DNA of 64,000 nucleotides from NCBI GenBank assembly GCA_003254925.1, contig QANZ01033044.1, positions 1,967 through 65,966 on the forward strand, given 5' to 3'. Numbering within the stretch: the first letter of the stretch is position 1; every line of letters starts with the position of its first letter. Below, piece after piece: positions 1-11,661 of the stretch. The notes beneath the pieces were generated by a model. The model was not told the origin of the DNA. It was given only the letters and a program-made list of their open reading frames with translations, and did no database searches. The DNA is from Chamaecrista fasciculata (lineage: Eukaryota; Streptophyta; Magnoliopsida; Fabales; Fabaceae). Both the position numbers and the translations under genes were made by a program.

Positions 1-676
1 GTAATATTTTAATTAGATATTCAAGTCTTAAAGATATGATATTATCAGAATATCATGATTTTATATTTATAAAATTACTGTAATTTTAGTAAATATAAGA
101 GCTAAAAGTCGCCTAGCTCCATACAACACATAAGAAGTCATGCCAATTGTTGCACAATTGAGAAAACCCTAGTCTGCTAAGCAAGTCGACTTTCCTCCTT
201 GTAGAGAGAGAAATTTCGCCACCCACCTTCCTAGAGAGAGAAGTCGATTTTCTTCTAAGGAGTTAGGAGAGAAATCGAAAGTTGTAGGTTCTAAGGGTTT
301 TTAGAGAAGGAGAAGAACAAAAGGAGTTTTGTTGCTGTCTACTTCTCTGTGGCGCCATCCACCTGGATTTCAGAGAAGGAGTTCCTGAATCCAAAAGCTG
401 TAGATTGGATCCCGAGTCTCTTTGGAGAAAGAGGCGTGGAGGCTAGCACCTCGTGTTCGGGAAACTGTTCGTGTGGATCACCGGTAGAGGAAGGACGTGT
501 AGACGGACTTCTAGACTCACCAGTATCACCAATCCGATTGAAAGCCTGAGGTATAACACTTTTCGTATCTGGTTTTAAATTCAGCTAGCGGATCTCAGGG
601 TGGGACTTTCCTGGGGGCGCAAGTTTTTTTATTTTACGTTTCTTCCGCTGCGTGTTTCCCCGGGGATTTCCCAACA
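1..676 (+). mobile_element. LTR fragment (3' part of a long terminal repeat)
   Basis: This is the right-hand part of an LTR cut by the window edge. Bases from position 1 and from about 390 to 530 resemble the second copy at about 61.73 kb and 62.23-62.34 kb. Both copies end in CCAACA. No retroviral-type coding domain is visible, so the superfamily cannot be assigned. It is a fossil and clearly older or more diverged than the copy at 60957-62490. A short ORF at 349-549 lies inside it and is not a gene. Confidence 0.6.
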
Positions 677-1182
677 ACTATATATGGTGATCTTTTAAAA
701 AATATCAAGATGATAAATATTTTAGAAATAGAGTTATCCCATTAATGTATAGATTATTGTATACTTTGTAACTTATTGTAATAGTATAACCATTCGTGTA
801 TCACATGAGTAAGTCATTATGAAATAACAAAATGATAAAAGTATTTTACATAAACCTAACATTCACAAATATGAAATCATTTGTAGGATTTTTTTTATAG
901 CTCAACCACCCGGGCATCGCACGAGTCAAACCCTATAATTTTAAAACTTTTGAGCCATTTCAAATAACAAAAAGTTTAAATTTTTTTCTCAAACCAATTC
1001 GTCAACTTAACTCAAAAGTTGATTTTGTCAAGTTGGTAAGTTGATCCAATTCATTGAATACGCTTAAGCTTATTCATTGTTAATAATTATAACTATAGAA
1101 ACTAAATTAAAATTTTGAACCCAAAACAATGAATGAAATTATGGAAGATGGTGAGCATTTTAGTGTTTGATCTTAATCTATA
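677..1182. other. Intergenic, with two decayed Helitron-like 3' ends
   Basis: No gene is visible. Two stretches, at about 785-812 and 900-935, resemble the Helitron terminus at 2862-2889: a short stem with an ATC-type loop followed by a TCAAA run. They lack a clean CTAG end. They are probably eroded ends of the same Helitron family. Confidence 0.35.
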
Positions 1183-1675
1183 CTAGACGCTTTGCGTGCC
1201 CGTTATGCAAAATTTAAAATAATTTAATTAAAATTATATAAATTAATTTCTTTGGATAATAATTTCTATTAGTGTTTTTAAACATAAAGAGTTTCAAAGC
1301 CATGTAGTTTTTTTTTTTATAATATTCAACGCCATGTAGATAACATAAGGAATGGGTTATTTATTTGTGAAGGGAAAAAAGTGACAGTAAAAAATAGTAA
1401 ACAACCAAACCATTTTTTCAAGCCAAAAAAACAAAAGCAAACACTCTTCTATGAACGTGGGAACTGGGAACGTGGGGGGTGGTTTTTTATTGTTGTATTT
1501 GTACATTTATATTTAAAATAAATAATGAAAATGGATGTTGGATGTATGAACGTGGGGATGGATTTTTAGTTTTGTTATATATTTTAATGTGTTATATTTA
1601 AAGTAAGTTATTTTATACTATAGTTTTATATGACTGACTACCAGAAGACTCCTCATACATATAATATAGTATAGA
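1183..1675 (-). mobile_element. Non-autonomous Helitron candidate
   Basis: Read on the minus strand, this stretch begins TCTATACTATATTATATG, a classic plant Helitron 5' end. It ends at 1183-1186 with CTAG, preceded by a short ACGC/GCGT stem. The flanking bases are A (1182, plus strand) and T (1676), as expected for Helitron insertion between A and T. It is 493 bp long and has no coding capacity. Helitrons make no target duplication, so the call rests on the termini alone. Confidence 0.5.
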
Positions 1676-2179
1676 TGTAAACCAAGACTAGAGGGACTAA
1701 ACAAGGTGAAGGCATAATAATTAAATCTATGATTATATAATAATATCTCTTTTAAATATGGCACTTCGTAATTTTTAGTGTTACTCATTTACCGTCATAA
1801 TCTAAAACGGATCCCCTGAAATTTGGGATATAAAATTCTTGTGTAATTCAAGTAACAGAAGCTATCCATTTAATTCGGCGTCCCACAATTTGCCACGTCG
1901 CCATTAAACCAAAACCTACATCGCATGCTATCTTTTTTTTTCCTGCGATTTCACATTGCTCACCTTTTACCACACTCCAAAATTACTTCCTCCAACACCC
2001 TCCAAAATCCCCAAAATAAAAAAGGACTAGAAATAGCTCAGACAACATTTACATTCTTTTTTTTTTTTTGTCTGAACTATACACTACAGAAATACTGAAT
2101 TCTATTGAAGGTTCCGGTTTACCAAACCACAGAATCCGGGTTAAGATTGGAGCTCCGGCAATGCTCCTGCGAAACATGA

Positions 2180-2889
2180 ATGGGTCTTTGCAAAGACACA
2201 AGATTGATCGTGTCCAGACTTGATGACCATGTATTTGAAGCTATCCCATTAGCTGGTCGGTCGGCGGGACAGAAAATACTGATTGCAAGGATGTTGATCA
2301 CTTCTTCTAATTCTAAGATCCCGCTTAAATTTCAACACCGTCAATTCTCGTTGGCTCTATCTTTTGCAATGACGATCAAAAAGAGCCAAAGGCAATCTTT
2401 GTCGATGGTTGGATTATATCTCCCAAAACCAGTGTTCACGCATGGTCAGCTATATGTTGCACTTTCCGGAGTTCGTTCCAAGGCCGGCATAAAAATACTA
2501 ATTGCACATTCACCCAAGGATGAAGAAAGCAGGAAAACTAAATACGTTGTGTATAGAGAAGTATTCCAAAATGTTAGATGACTTATTAATATGAATAAGG
2601 TATATTGAATTGTTTTATATTTTACATAATGATATCGTTTTGATAATGATATGCTGGATAAGTACTATAACATGTTTTATTTATATTCATTTCAATTAAT
2701 ATATTTCCTGAACATTATATTTGCTAAACCATTGAGTGGATCCATTTAACATGAATGAACTCACTAGATCAGATTATGTTTGTGATTAGATTGAAGTCCC
2801 CGTAGTATATAATGCTATGGACCAAACAGGTACCCTTTAACATATTTCTGTAACACGACAACTCGTGCATCGCACGGGTCAAAACCTAG
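2180..2889 (+). mobile_element. Helitron 3' end with helicase C-terminal remnant
   Basis: The reading frame at 2180-2581 encodes the end of a Helitron PIF1-type helicase. The run AMTIKKSQRQSL, then GLYLPKPVFTHGQLYVALS and KILI, matches the conserved C-terminal helicase motifs; the usual INKSQGQ box is degenerate here. About 280 bp further on lies a terminal hairpin (stem 2862-2868 with 2872-2878, loop ATC) and then CTAG at 2886-2889 followed by T. This is the canonical 3' terminus. The upstream Rep domain and most of the helicase are missing. The 5' end is uncertain; a TCTATACTA at 1177 preceded by A is one candidate. Confidence 0.75.
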
Positions 2890-2965
2890 TATTAAGATAA
2901 AACGTAATATGAGGTTATTCAAATAATTTTCTACTATTATTTAAAAAATATGGCAATATATATTA

Positions 2966-3395
2966 GGGTAAATTACACTTTGGTACCCTGTGGTTTGGTT
3001 ATATTTCACTTTGGTACCCTGTAGTTTAAAAAAAGGACACTTTGGTACTCTGTGGTATTCTCCATTAACACTTTGGTACCCTTTGGAGCTATTTTTTAAT
3101 TTTAACCATAATAAATTTTGCAAAAATTACATATTGACTCCAATTTTTTTAAAAAATTTTCATTTTAATCCCTAGATAATATGTATCTAGGGACCTATTT
3201 GTAATTTTCTGAAAATATTAGGGGTCAATATGTCATTTTTGCAACATTTGTTATGGTTAAAATTACAAAATAGTTTGAAAGGGTACCAAAGTGTTAATGG
3301 GGAATACCACAAGGCACCAAAGTGTCATTTTTTAAACCACAGAGTACCAAAGTGAAATATGACCGAGCTACAGGGTACTAAAGTGTAATTTACCC
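2966..3395. mobile_element. Palindromic foldback element, family A (Mutator-like)
   Basis: The two arms are near-complete inverted copies that meet at about 3180. The ends read GGGTAAATTACAC and GTGTAATTTACCC. Each arm repeats an ACTTTGGTACCC unit several times. The flanks 2957-2965 (TATATATTA) and 3396-3404 (AATATATTA) agree at 8 of 9 positions, which fits the 9-bp target duplication of Mutator-like elements. There is no coding capacity. A truncated relative lies at 28047-28350. Confidence 0.75.
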
Positions 3396-3687
3396 AATAT
3401 ATTATATGATTTTGAAGATCAACTATATAATGTGATAGAAGATATGGACTGAAATGCATTGCATGGTAATGAGGAGTGATTGAAGGGCACGTGGGCCTGG
3501 GCCACCAAATTATGAGTTCATGACAATACATAGATTGATGAAGTAAGAATTTCGAAGCAAATCCATTCCCAGTAAAACCAAAAGCACCACAAAACGCAGC
3601 ACTCAAAACACAATACGACATCCTGAAGAAACCAAGGATCCCAAGTCAGCGACGCAATCCAAGGACATTTTCGTCAGATCATATTAT

Positions 3688-3736
3688 AACGGCTATTTCC
3701 ATAAACATAAACATAGCCGTTGCCGTACTATATAAA
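3688..3736 (+). promoter_or_regulatory. CDC20 core promoter: two MSA motifs and a TATA box
   Basis: AACGGCTA lies at 3688-3695. Its reverse complement with one extra base, TAGCCGTTG, lies at 3714-3722. Both match the core of the M-phase-specific activator (MSA) element bound by three-repeat MYB factors in plant G2/M genes. A TATATAAA box sits at 3729-3736. Transcription probably starts about 25-30 bases later. The arrangement fits the known mitotic expression of CDC20, but activity here is inferred. Confidence 0.65.
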
Positions 3737-3975
3737 TCCCACTTAATCATCCTAGCTTCTCATTAATCTCTCTTTCTCTCTCTGGATTGCAGCATACGAA
3801 TACTGATTTCGAAGCCCTCACTCTTTCTCTCATTTTCTTCAATTACTTCTGTTCAATTTTTCTTTTCTCTAACAATCGGTTTTGCAGGGTCTGCTTTGTG
3901 ATTCTCGATAAGTTTTGTGCTTTTTCTGTTATATTTTCTATTTTGTTTTGTTGCGTTTCGTCTTGTTTTTTGATA

Positions 3976-6239
3976 ATGGATGCAGGATCGCTCAGTTCTT
4001 CCTCCAATTTGAAAGCGCCATCTCGGTGCCCTCTTCAGGAGCAGCAGCAGCGTATTCAGAGAAAGAATTCCCGAGAAAATGTAATGAACATTCTTTCAAA
4101 ACCCTAATTATTTTTTTTTCAAGTAATTAGTACTTTGAAATCGCCAAATAGAGGTTTAAATATGATGAAAATGGGAATTTCTGATTTCTTTATTTCGTTC
4201 TTGTAATCTTCAATAACTTCTTTTTTGGCTTCTTGGTCGATACAGTTGGACAGATTCATTCCCAATCGTTCAGCTATGGACTTCGATTACGCGCACTACA
4301 TGCTTACAGAAGGAGCAAAAGGTAAGGAAAATTCTACCGTTGGCTCTCCCTCAGCCTACAGGAAGCGGCTTGCAGAAGCCATGAACATGAATCGGACTCG
4401 AATTTTAGCATTCAAGAACAAACCACCTGCACCAGTTAGCCTAATGTCGCAGGAGCCCTCGAATCATCAGGATTTATCCGCTAAGCCTCGACGTTTCATT
4501 CCTCAGGTTCGTTACTACCATCTGATCGATCTCTCTTAGATTTATTGAACTCGGTGTCTTGTTGCATATTTTGTGTAAGGAAATGTGAATTCCAATTGGA
4601 ACACTTGATTGTCAAGGCTCAATTTCAGCTAGTCTGACTTGAATATTCTTGTATGAAATATTCTAGAATTCTTAGTTAATTGAGTTGTCATGGATATGTG
4701 AGTTCTTAAAATTAGATGCGAGTTCTTAAAATTTTTGGTTCACTGGTAAACATAAAATCCCAAGCATGTTCATAGTTCTATTCTGAACATATGCATTTTG
4801 CAAGATTTCATTAGTAGAAGGGTTCTTTTTAAGGCAGGAAGCCAGGAACTATCTGTAATATGGATTTCAATGGGTAGTCTTAGTTAACCGAGTTTCTTTA
4901 CGAAATGCAAAGCAATGCTCTCTAACTGTGTCTTATTATAATTTAATAATTTAATAATTTAATAAGGTCGAAGTTAATTTGGATTGAAGATTCATACAAT
5001 ATTCTTCATTTCTGTTCTAATACAATTTTTTTTTTTGGTGAATCAGACTTCTGAGAGGACACTGGATGCTCCAGACCTTGTGGATGATTACTACCTCAAC
5101 TTACTAGATTGGGGAAGCGGCAACGTTCTTGCAATAGCACTTGGAAACACAGTGTACTTGTGGGACGCCACCAGTAGTTCTACTTCAGAACTAGTCACCG
5201 TTGATGATGAAAATGGTCCAGTCACAAGCATAAACTGGGCTCCAGATGGAAGGCATATCGCGGTTGGCTTGAACAATTCCGAAGTTCAACTTTGGGACAC
5301 TGCTTCAAATCGACAGGTTCATCTCTTACATTACAAGTAGAATTATTCACCAAAGATATTTATTTTTATAGCTATATTATCATCTAATTTTGTTGTTATA
5401 ACTCATTTCTGCAGTTGAGAACATTGAGAGGCGGTCACAGGCAGAGAATAGGGTCCTTGGCATGGAACAATCACATACTCACAACAGGGGGAATGGATGG
5501 TAGGATTGTGAACAACGATGTAAGAATTAGATCACACATTGTTGAGACCTACACAGGGCATGAGCAAGAGGTTTGTGGGCTAAAATGGTCAGCCTCAGGA
5601 CAACAATTAGCAAGTGGAGGCAATGACAATCTGCTTTTCGTATGGGACCGAGCTACGGCATCTTCTAACTCTGCAACACAGTGGCTTCATAGGATGGAGG
5701 AACACACATCCGCTGTGAAAGCCCTTGCTTGGTGTCCTTTCCAAGGGAATTTACTAGCAACCGGGGGAGGCAGCGGAGATAGATGCATCAAGTTCTGGAA
5801 CACACACACAGGTGTTTGCCTTAACTCAGTGGACACTGGCTCTCAGGTTTGTGCCTTGCTGTGGAACAAGAATGAGAAGGAGTTACTTAGCTCCCATGGG
5901 TTTTCCCAGAATCAGCTAACACTATGGAAATATCCATCCATGGTGAAAATGGCTGAGCTTAATGGTCATACTTCTAGAGTTCTCTATTTGGCTCAGGTAA
6001 GATTTTGTTTCTAATCAAAAGCCTTATATTATTATACTCTTTGTATTTGTAGAATTTTTGGCTGATGGTGTATGTTTATGTAAATACTACAGAGCCCAGA
6101 TGGTTGCACAGTAGCATCAGCAGCAGCAGATGAAACATTGAGATTCTGGAACGTGTTTGGAGCTCCAGAAGCAACTAAACCTGCTCCAAAAGCAAGAGCT
6201 GAGCCATTTTCAAATTCAAATGTCAGCCGTATCCGTTGA
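3976..6239 (+). CDS. CDC20: CDC20, APC/C co-activator (WD40)
   Basis: The product is the cell-division-cycle 20 activator of the anaphase-promoting complex. It recruits mitotic substrates such as B cyclins for ubiquitination. Coding exons are 3976-4080, 4246-4506, 5047-5316, 5415-5996 and 6093-6239. All junctions are GT-AG and in phase 0, giving 454 residues. A C-box (DRFIPNR, residues 37-43) binds the APC/C, a KEN motif follows at 62-64, and the [12 protein letters not shown] segment is typical of plant CDC20. Seven WD40 blades fill about residues 130-440. The protein ends in the Ile-Arg tail (IR) needed for APC/C docking. The ATG was chosen because it starts MDAG, as in Arabidopsis CDC20. 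A polyadenylation signal AATAAA lies at 6515. MSA motifs upstream suggest G2/M expression. Some plants carry CDC20 copies lacking introns; this one has five exons. Confidence 0.95.
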
Positions 6240-6439
6240 GTTTCAAGTTGCAACACAATGTAATAGGTGTTTGGAATTTGATGCAGATTTTGATTTTCTC
6301 AATTCATTCTCTTTTTTTTTTTGGTATATAACAATTCATTCTTTTTGTTTTGGTACATAACAATTCATTCTTTTGTAATAGCTGAGCCACTTCTTATGTA
6401 AAAGCAAGAGCTGAGCCATTTTCAAATTCAAATGTCAGC
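6188..6439 (+). repeat. 40-bp direct repeat: CDC20 C-terminal codons copied into the 3' UTR
   Basis: Bases 6188-6227, which encode the last residues of CDC20, recur exactly at 6400-6439 in the 3' UTR. Between them a shorter unit containing ATAACAATTCATTCTTTT is also repeated (about 6326-6378). This looks like a recent local duplication. The second copy is outside the reading frame. Confidence 0.85.
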
Positions 6440-6539
6440 TCATGTAACTTTGTTGTTGTGAACTGGACAACAGTTTGTTGTGTCGTATAAAGCCAAATTG
6501 CCCATATAATTTTTAATAAATGCGTTCCAAGTTGATGCA

Positions 6540-8436
6540 CACACTTTATTCTGGAAACTATGCCTGTGGTTCTTTAACACTTCTGTGTAGTATAAGAAGA
6601 GATTTCGTGACAGCAAAAGTTGGATTTGGAATATGGTAGCTTTTTTTTGTAGCCTAGCCCCAACTGGTAATTTTCTGTTTAGACAAAAGGACCCAATTCA
6701 GCCAATAGCGTTTGAGATTTTTTTTTTTCTAAGGAGCTTAAAATTTTGGGTTTGAATCAGCCTTTTTTGTGAACTTTCTAAGTTAATTTGAAGATATCCT
6801 GAAATAACTTGAAAGTTCCTTTTTGCCTTTTTGTAGTGAAGCTTCCATGTGAATCTTTTGGACGGCATTGTTGAAAATTTTAGGGAATTTTACTTTTTGG
6901 ATGGTATTGCCCCAATATTATACAACTTTTTTCTATTAGAGTATGTTTTAATTATTATCATTTGGCTATAAAAATTAAAAAGCACTTCTTATACCTAACT
7001 CTTGTCCAATATATTTAATAGTTATTATGTTAAAGTTAAAATTTGTGGTATATTCGATTTCAATATTCTAAATATTTACATGTTCATGAAAATACAACAA
7101 TATTATTCGGATTAAATTAAATCAGAAATCAATTTGTTAAAAAAGATTTAATCAGAATTAAAAACGTTCCAAATCATGAAAGAAACAAAAACTTCATAGT
7201 TACTTTTTAGGAATCATATTAGAGGAATCAAATTTCAAACCTATGGCCTTACCAAAAAAAAAAAAAAAATNAGACCTTTCTTGCGCAAGAGTACTAGAAT
7301 ATTGGGACCTTTCTTGCGCAAGAGCTTAAAATTTTGGATGAGAAAACTTGCCACAAATATTATTATATTTTTTATACTTTAAAACTGTGATTCATGATAA
7401 GGATTATAATTGTTTATATTTATTTGTATTATCATGTTGTTAAGTGAAAACATGATATGAAAAAGAAAATTTTAGAAGATTCACTCGCTTTAAAAAGAAA
7501 CAGTGATTTACAATATTGGAAATTGAATAACAAATAAATAGAAATTAAAATAAGCATTTCTTCTTGAAAAAAGCTTTTAAGGAAAAACAGTGATTGATCA
7601 CGCAAGAAATTAATTTGAGTATCTGATTAGAAATATTATTAAGATAAAATGACACATCAAAATATGAAACATAAAAGAATAAAATTATGAAAAAAAACTG
7701 AATTTTTTTGTAACATTATCTGCACAACAGTTATCCCTTTTCTTTTGGATGAAGAAACACTTTTATAGAGTCAACGTAAACCACTGAACCCCAAAGTTAG
7801 GGTTAAGTTTTAAATTTATCTTTTAATTTAATTAATTCCATTTTTTCCTTAATTTGTAAACATCAATAAAAAAATTATTTTTTTAATATCATTAATTAAT
7901 TTAAAAAAGATACTAAAGTAAAATAAATAATGTATTTATCTATTATTTATATACATCATTGATATGGTATTGATGTTGGTAATAAGATAAAATTAAAATA
8001 TTAATTCATATTAATTCATATTTAGTATTTTTATTAACTAGTTAATAAATTTAGAGGATAAAACACTTTAAAATTTAAAAATAAAAGGAATAAAATTAAA
8101 ATTTAACCTTCAAATATAGAAGGTAAAAAAAAAAGATATAAAGTTCAAAAAAATCCAAAATCTGTACGAATCTACCCATAAGAGAGGACTCGAAATTAGC
8201 GGTTCGGGGAGGGAAAGCTTCGAGAGGGACGCAAAGCGATTCGTTAAAACCCCAACGAACTCAAAAAAGTTCTCTACTTTACGTCTTTACTCCTTCGTCT
8301 TCTTCAAATGCTTTCTTGATTTTCTTTTGGGTACACACAAAAGAAGCAAGCTAGGGTTTTGATTGTTACTTATTATCTGGGGTTTCTCACTAACTAACTT
8401 CTTCTTTGGGGGTGTGAACGTTCTGACTTTGACGAC
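6540..8436. other. Intergenic spacer CDC20 to NC2-alpha
   Basis: This is AT-rich sequence without a supported gene. An N at 7271 is followed by two close copies of ACCTTTCTTGCGCAAGAG (about 7274 and 7309), so the base count at this junction may be wrong. The last 250 bases (about 8180-8436) are less AT-rich and probably hold the 5' UTR of the next gene. Confidence 0.5.
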
Positions 8437-10750
8437 ATGAAGAAGAAACTCGATACTCGTTTTCCAGCTGTAAGTTCTATCTTCCCCTTATACTACTAAT
8501 TTGTTGTTTGTATTAGAGATTATTTCGTGTTAATTTGCATTCTGTTCATTCCGGTGTTCTTGGTGTTTGTTAATTCATGTTTCTTGACGCTTATCTGGAT
8601 TGAGAACTGGCTGTGTTTTTCGGAATTTCTATTTTTCGTGGTTTATTATCTTCTTTAGGTAGATAGGCATGCAGTTTTTGACTTTTTTTCTGTACACAAC
8701 GATCCATAGAGCTTGGACATGGAGGTGACTCAATTTGGAGTGTCCAAATTGGATTTAATGTTAGGTGTCTCATTGAATATGTTTTCCTTTTTTTTTTATG
8801 GTGTCTACTTTTCATGGGACAAAAATGATAATTTTTGGCAATGAATCTTTTACTAGGGCGTGGACATGAGCCATATCAAGATTCTTGGTTATGATCATTT
8901 TTGGTTATGATGTTGCTTATATCAAGATTCTTATTGCTTATTTGTTTGTTTTTAGTTGCTTTAAACAAACACGTAGCCCGAAAAAAAAGTGTGTTACGAG
9001 ATGTTTCTTCTTTGTTGTACACTCTGTTTTGGTGTAGTTATATTCTTCATTGTAGATCTTCAATTCCTTAGCCTTTTGGTTTTCGGTTTCTTGTTTTCTC
9101 TGTTCCTTAACATGCTTCATCAAATTGACTCTCATATTTCTTATCTTTATGTTTTTTTGTTTAATCTAATTGGGCTTATTATTGACAGGCTCGAATTAAG
9201 AAAATCATGCAAACTGATGAGGATATAGGGAAGATTGCTATGGCTGTCCCTCTTCTGATGTGTGAGTAGTCTTTGATATGTTCTCTTGAAAATTTTGTTT
9301 TCCAAACATGTAGTTATCACCTTCCACATATTTTAGGGAATGTGCCATGAGTTATCTCTATTGGTAACATTTGTTGATGTCTTTGCAGCTAAAGCACTTG
9401 AACACTTTCTGCAAGATCTATGTAATCGAACTTATGATATAACTCAGAAGAAGGGGGCTAAGACCTTGAACTCATCTCATCTGTAAGTGAAATTCCTACT
9501 AGTTTACTTTTGGGCCCAATTTTCTTATATAGGGTCTAATTAGGATGGGAGAGCTTCTGTTGTAGTGACAATAATAATATATGCTTTAGTTTTGTGCCTT
9601 AGCTTCTAGCTTGGATATGAAAAATATGTTCAAAGCTAGATATCCTTTTTTCGTACATGCATGATTTTTGAAAAGAAAATCTGCAGAATAAAATGTAGTG
9701 TTGTTTTTGTATGTATTTTGCTCCTCTTTCTGGTGATTAACAGGTTGAGTTGCTTGTATCTTTATCTTTGCAGAAAGCAGTGTGTACAGACTTGCAATGT
9801 CTTTGATTTTCTGAAAGATGTTGTCAGAAAGGTTCCTGATTTAGGGGAGCATGCTGCTACTGATGATGATCGTACTATAACTAAGAAGAGGTTTGTGCCT
9901 TATATTAGCATATATTTTCTACTAGGATATTTATATACTTTTCTAAATCCTGATATTTGATTATTTCATATAGGAAACTATTTGAAGAGAGTGAAAATAA
10001 CAGCGACGACAAGACAAGGAAAAATAAGATGGTAATGTATCAGAAAGTTCCTTTCAAATTTTTCTTTTATGATAATATGATCAATCTTCTTGTTGGCAGT
10101 TCATGGAGTGTTAGGTTCTGTGAGGAATGATATACATGCACACTTATTTGCATTTTTAAAATTGATAAAGAGAACTAAACAAGTTTGGCTTTTCTCTATG
10201 ATCTTTTCTGGTGAAAGCATTTTGGCTACTGCTCGAGTTTAAACTTGTCTCTGAATATGGACTATTTATCATGCAGCCTGAGCTAGGACTTAGCGGCAGC
10301 AGAGTAAGAGGCAGAGGCAGAGGCAGAGGTAGGAGACGTAGGCAAGGAAGTAGAAAAGCAGATAAAGAGACAATTGCAACCAAGCTTGAAGACACTCAAA
10401 GCGATGATAGCGAGCAAGATTTAGTAGAACCTGAAGAAATGAAAGAGATTGTTTCAGTTGGCAAGAAGTCAGAAGTGTCTGTCCGAAACTTTGACCTAAA
10501 CTTGGATCTAGATGAGAATGGGGAATTGCCAGCCATAACAACTGCCATGCCGCTTGATTCGCCTGCAAATATGATGACAGAGTTGAAGCATGAGGGTTCG
10601 CCTGCAAACATGACAACAGAATTCAAGAATGAGGAAATCCCTGAGTGGTCATTCTCTTATGTTGAAAATGTGGACATTGATCCTATGCAACTAGTAAACT
10701 TACATAGAAGGTTGGATGAAGATGACGAAGATTATGATGAAGAAAGCTAG
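8437..10750 (+). CDS. NF-YC11: NC2-alpha / DRAP1-like transcription corepressor (NF-YC11)
   Basis: This is the alpha subunit of Negative Cofactor 2, a histone-fold protein that pairs with Dr1 (NC2-beta) on TBP-bound promoters and blocks TFIIA/TFIIB entry. Exons are 8437-8469, 9189-9261, 9389-9482, 9774-9890, 9974-10031 and 10277-10750, giving 282 residues. The start MKKKLDTRFPAARIKKIMQ and the following histone fold (about 8-95) match plant DRAP1/NF-YC11 closely. An arginine-glycine run (136-143, RGRGRGRG) precedes a basic cluster, probably nuclear targeting. An EAR-like LxLxL motif (FDLNLDLD, 197-204) suggests contact with a TOPLESS-type corepressor. A 13-residue SPANM unit is tandemly duplicated near the C-terminus, and the end is acidic. 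The 3' UTR extends to at least an AATAAA near 11069. Assignment to NC2-alpha rather than a canonical NF-YC is secure from the N-terminal helix. Confidence 0.93.
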
Positions 10751-11658
10751 GTGACTAGGTTTTGGTTTTATGTGGCTTATTTCTCATAGGTTAGTCATCA
10801 TTTGTAATTTCTGATGGAGAAATAGAGTAGATTCTAGAAATGTAGTGCTATCATAGTTCCTCAGTGTGGTTAGGGAGATTAGGAGGGAGAGGAGACTGAA
10901 ATTAATCATAGCTTAGGATCAAAATGGAGACATAATTTCAGTTAGAAACATGTATGATATTATAATTTTGTGCTCCAATTAATCGGTCTTTCTCCAAGCA
11001 TTTTGCAAGATCTTTGAACCTTACCATCATATTTGTAGGCTACAAGTTTTCCAACCATTTGTAAAAATAATAAAATACAGTCCTAACTTCAATTGAAGTA
11101 ATGTGTTGCTCTAATTAATAATTATTGAGAAAAATGATTGACAACTTTTAAATTATTTTTTATAATTTAATATAAGTTGGGTATTAAATTAATTGAAACA
11201 TACCTAGCTCAAACGGTTTTATCATATGCAAAATAAGTCTTTTTAGGCTCTGGTACGTAGAGTAAGAGCCTGCATAGGCTTTTTTTTACTTAGAAAGTAT
11301 TTTTTTTTATTAACAAAAAGGATTTTTTATAGACATACAAATTTGTTTGGATAAATTTCTTAGAAAAATGAGAAATTAAAGAAAAATATATCATAAGGTT
11401 TTTTAACAAAAGTTTAATTTTGTAGCTTCCACTTCAAACATCTATAGAAATTATTTCCCTTCTCAATTTTATTAAATAAAAATATTTTTGTCATTTTGTA
11501 TACAAATAATTTTAATAATTAATAGCATTTTTATATTATAATGTCTAACATAAAAATAATAGTTCTTTAGTTAAAATATATTTTTAAAAAAGTTTGATAA
11601 ATACAACTATTTTCTTACAAACTTATCCAAACGGATTCTAAAATAGATGGATGATAAC
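10751..11658. other. Intergenic, AT-rich
   Basis: The first ~330 bases are probably the 3' UTR of the NC2-alpha gene. The rest is AT-rich and I see no gene, RNA or mobile-element end in it. Confidence 0.5.
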
Positions 11659-11661
11659 TCA

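Noticed and set aside
349-549. 66-codon frame in the first LTR fragment
   Set aside because: It lies in non-coding LTR sequence shared with the copy at 62.2 kb, where no equivalent frame is kept.
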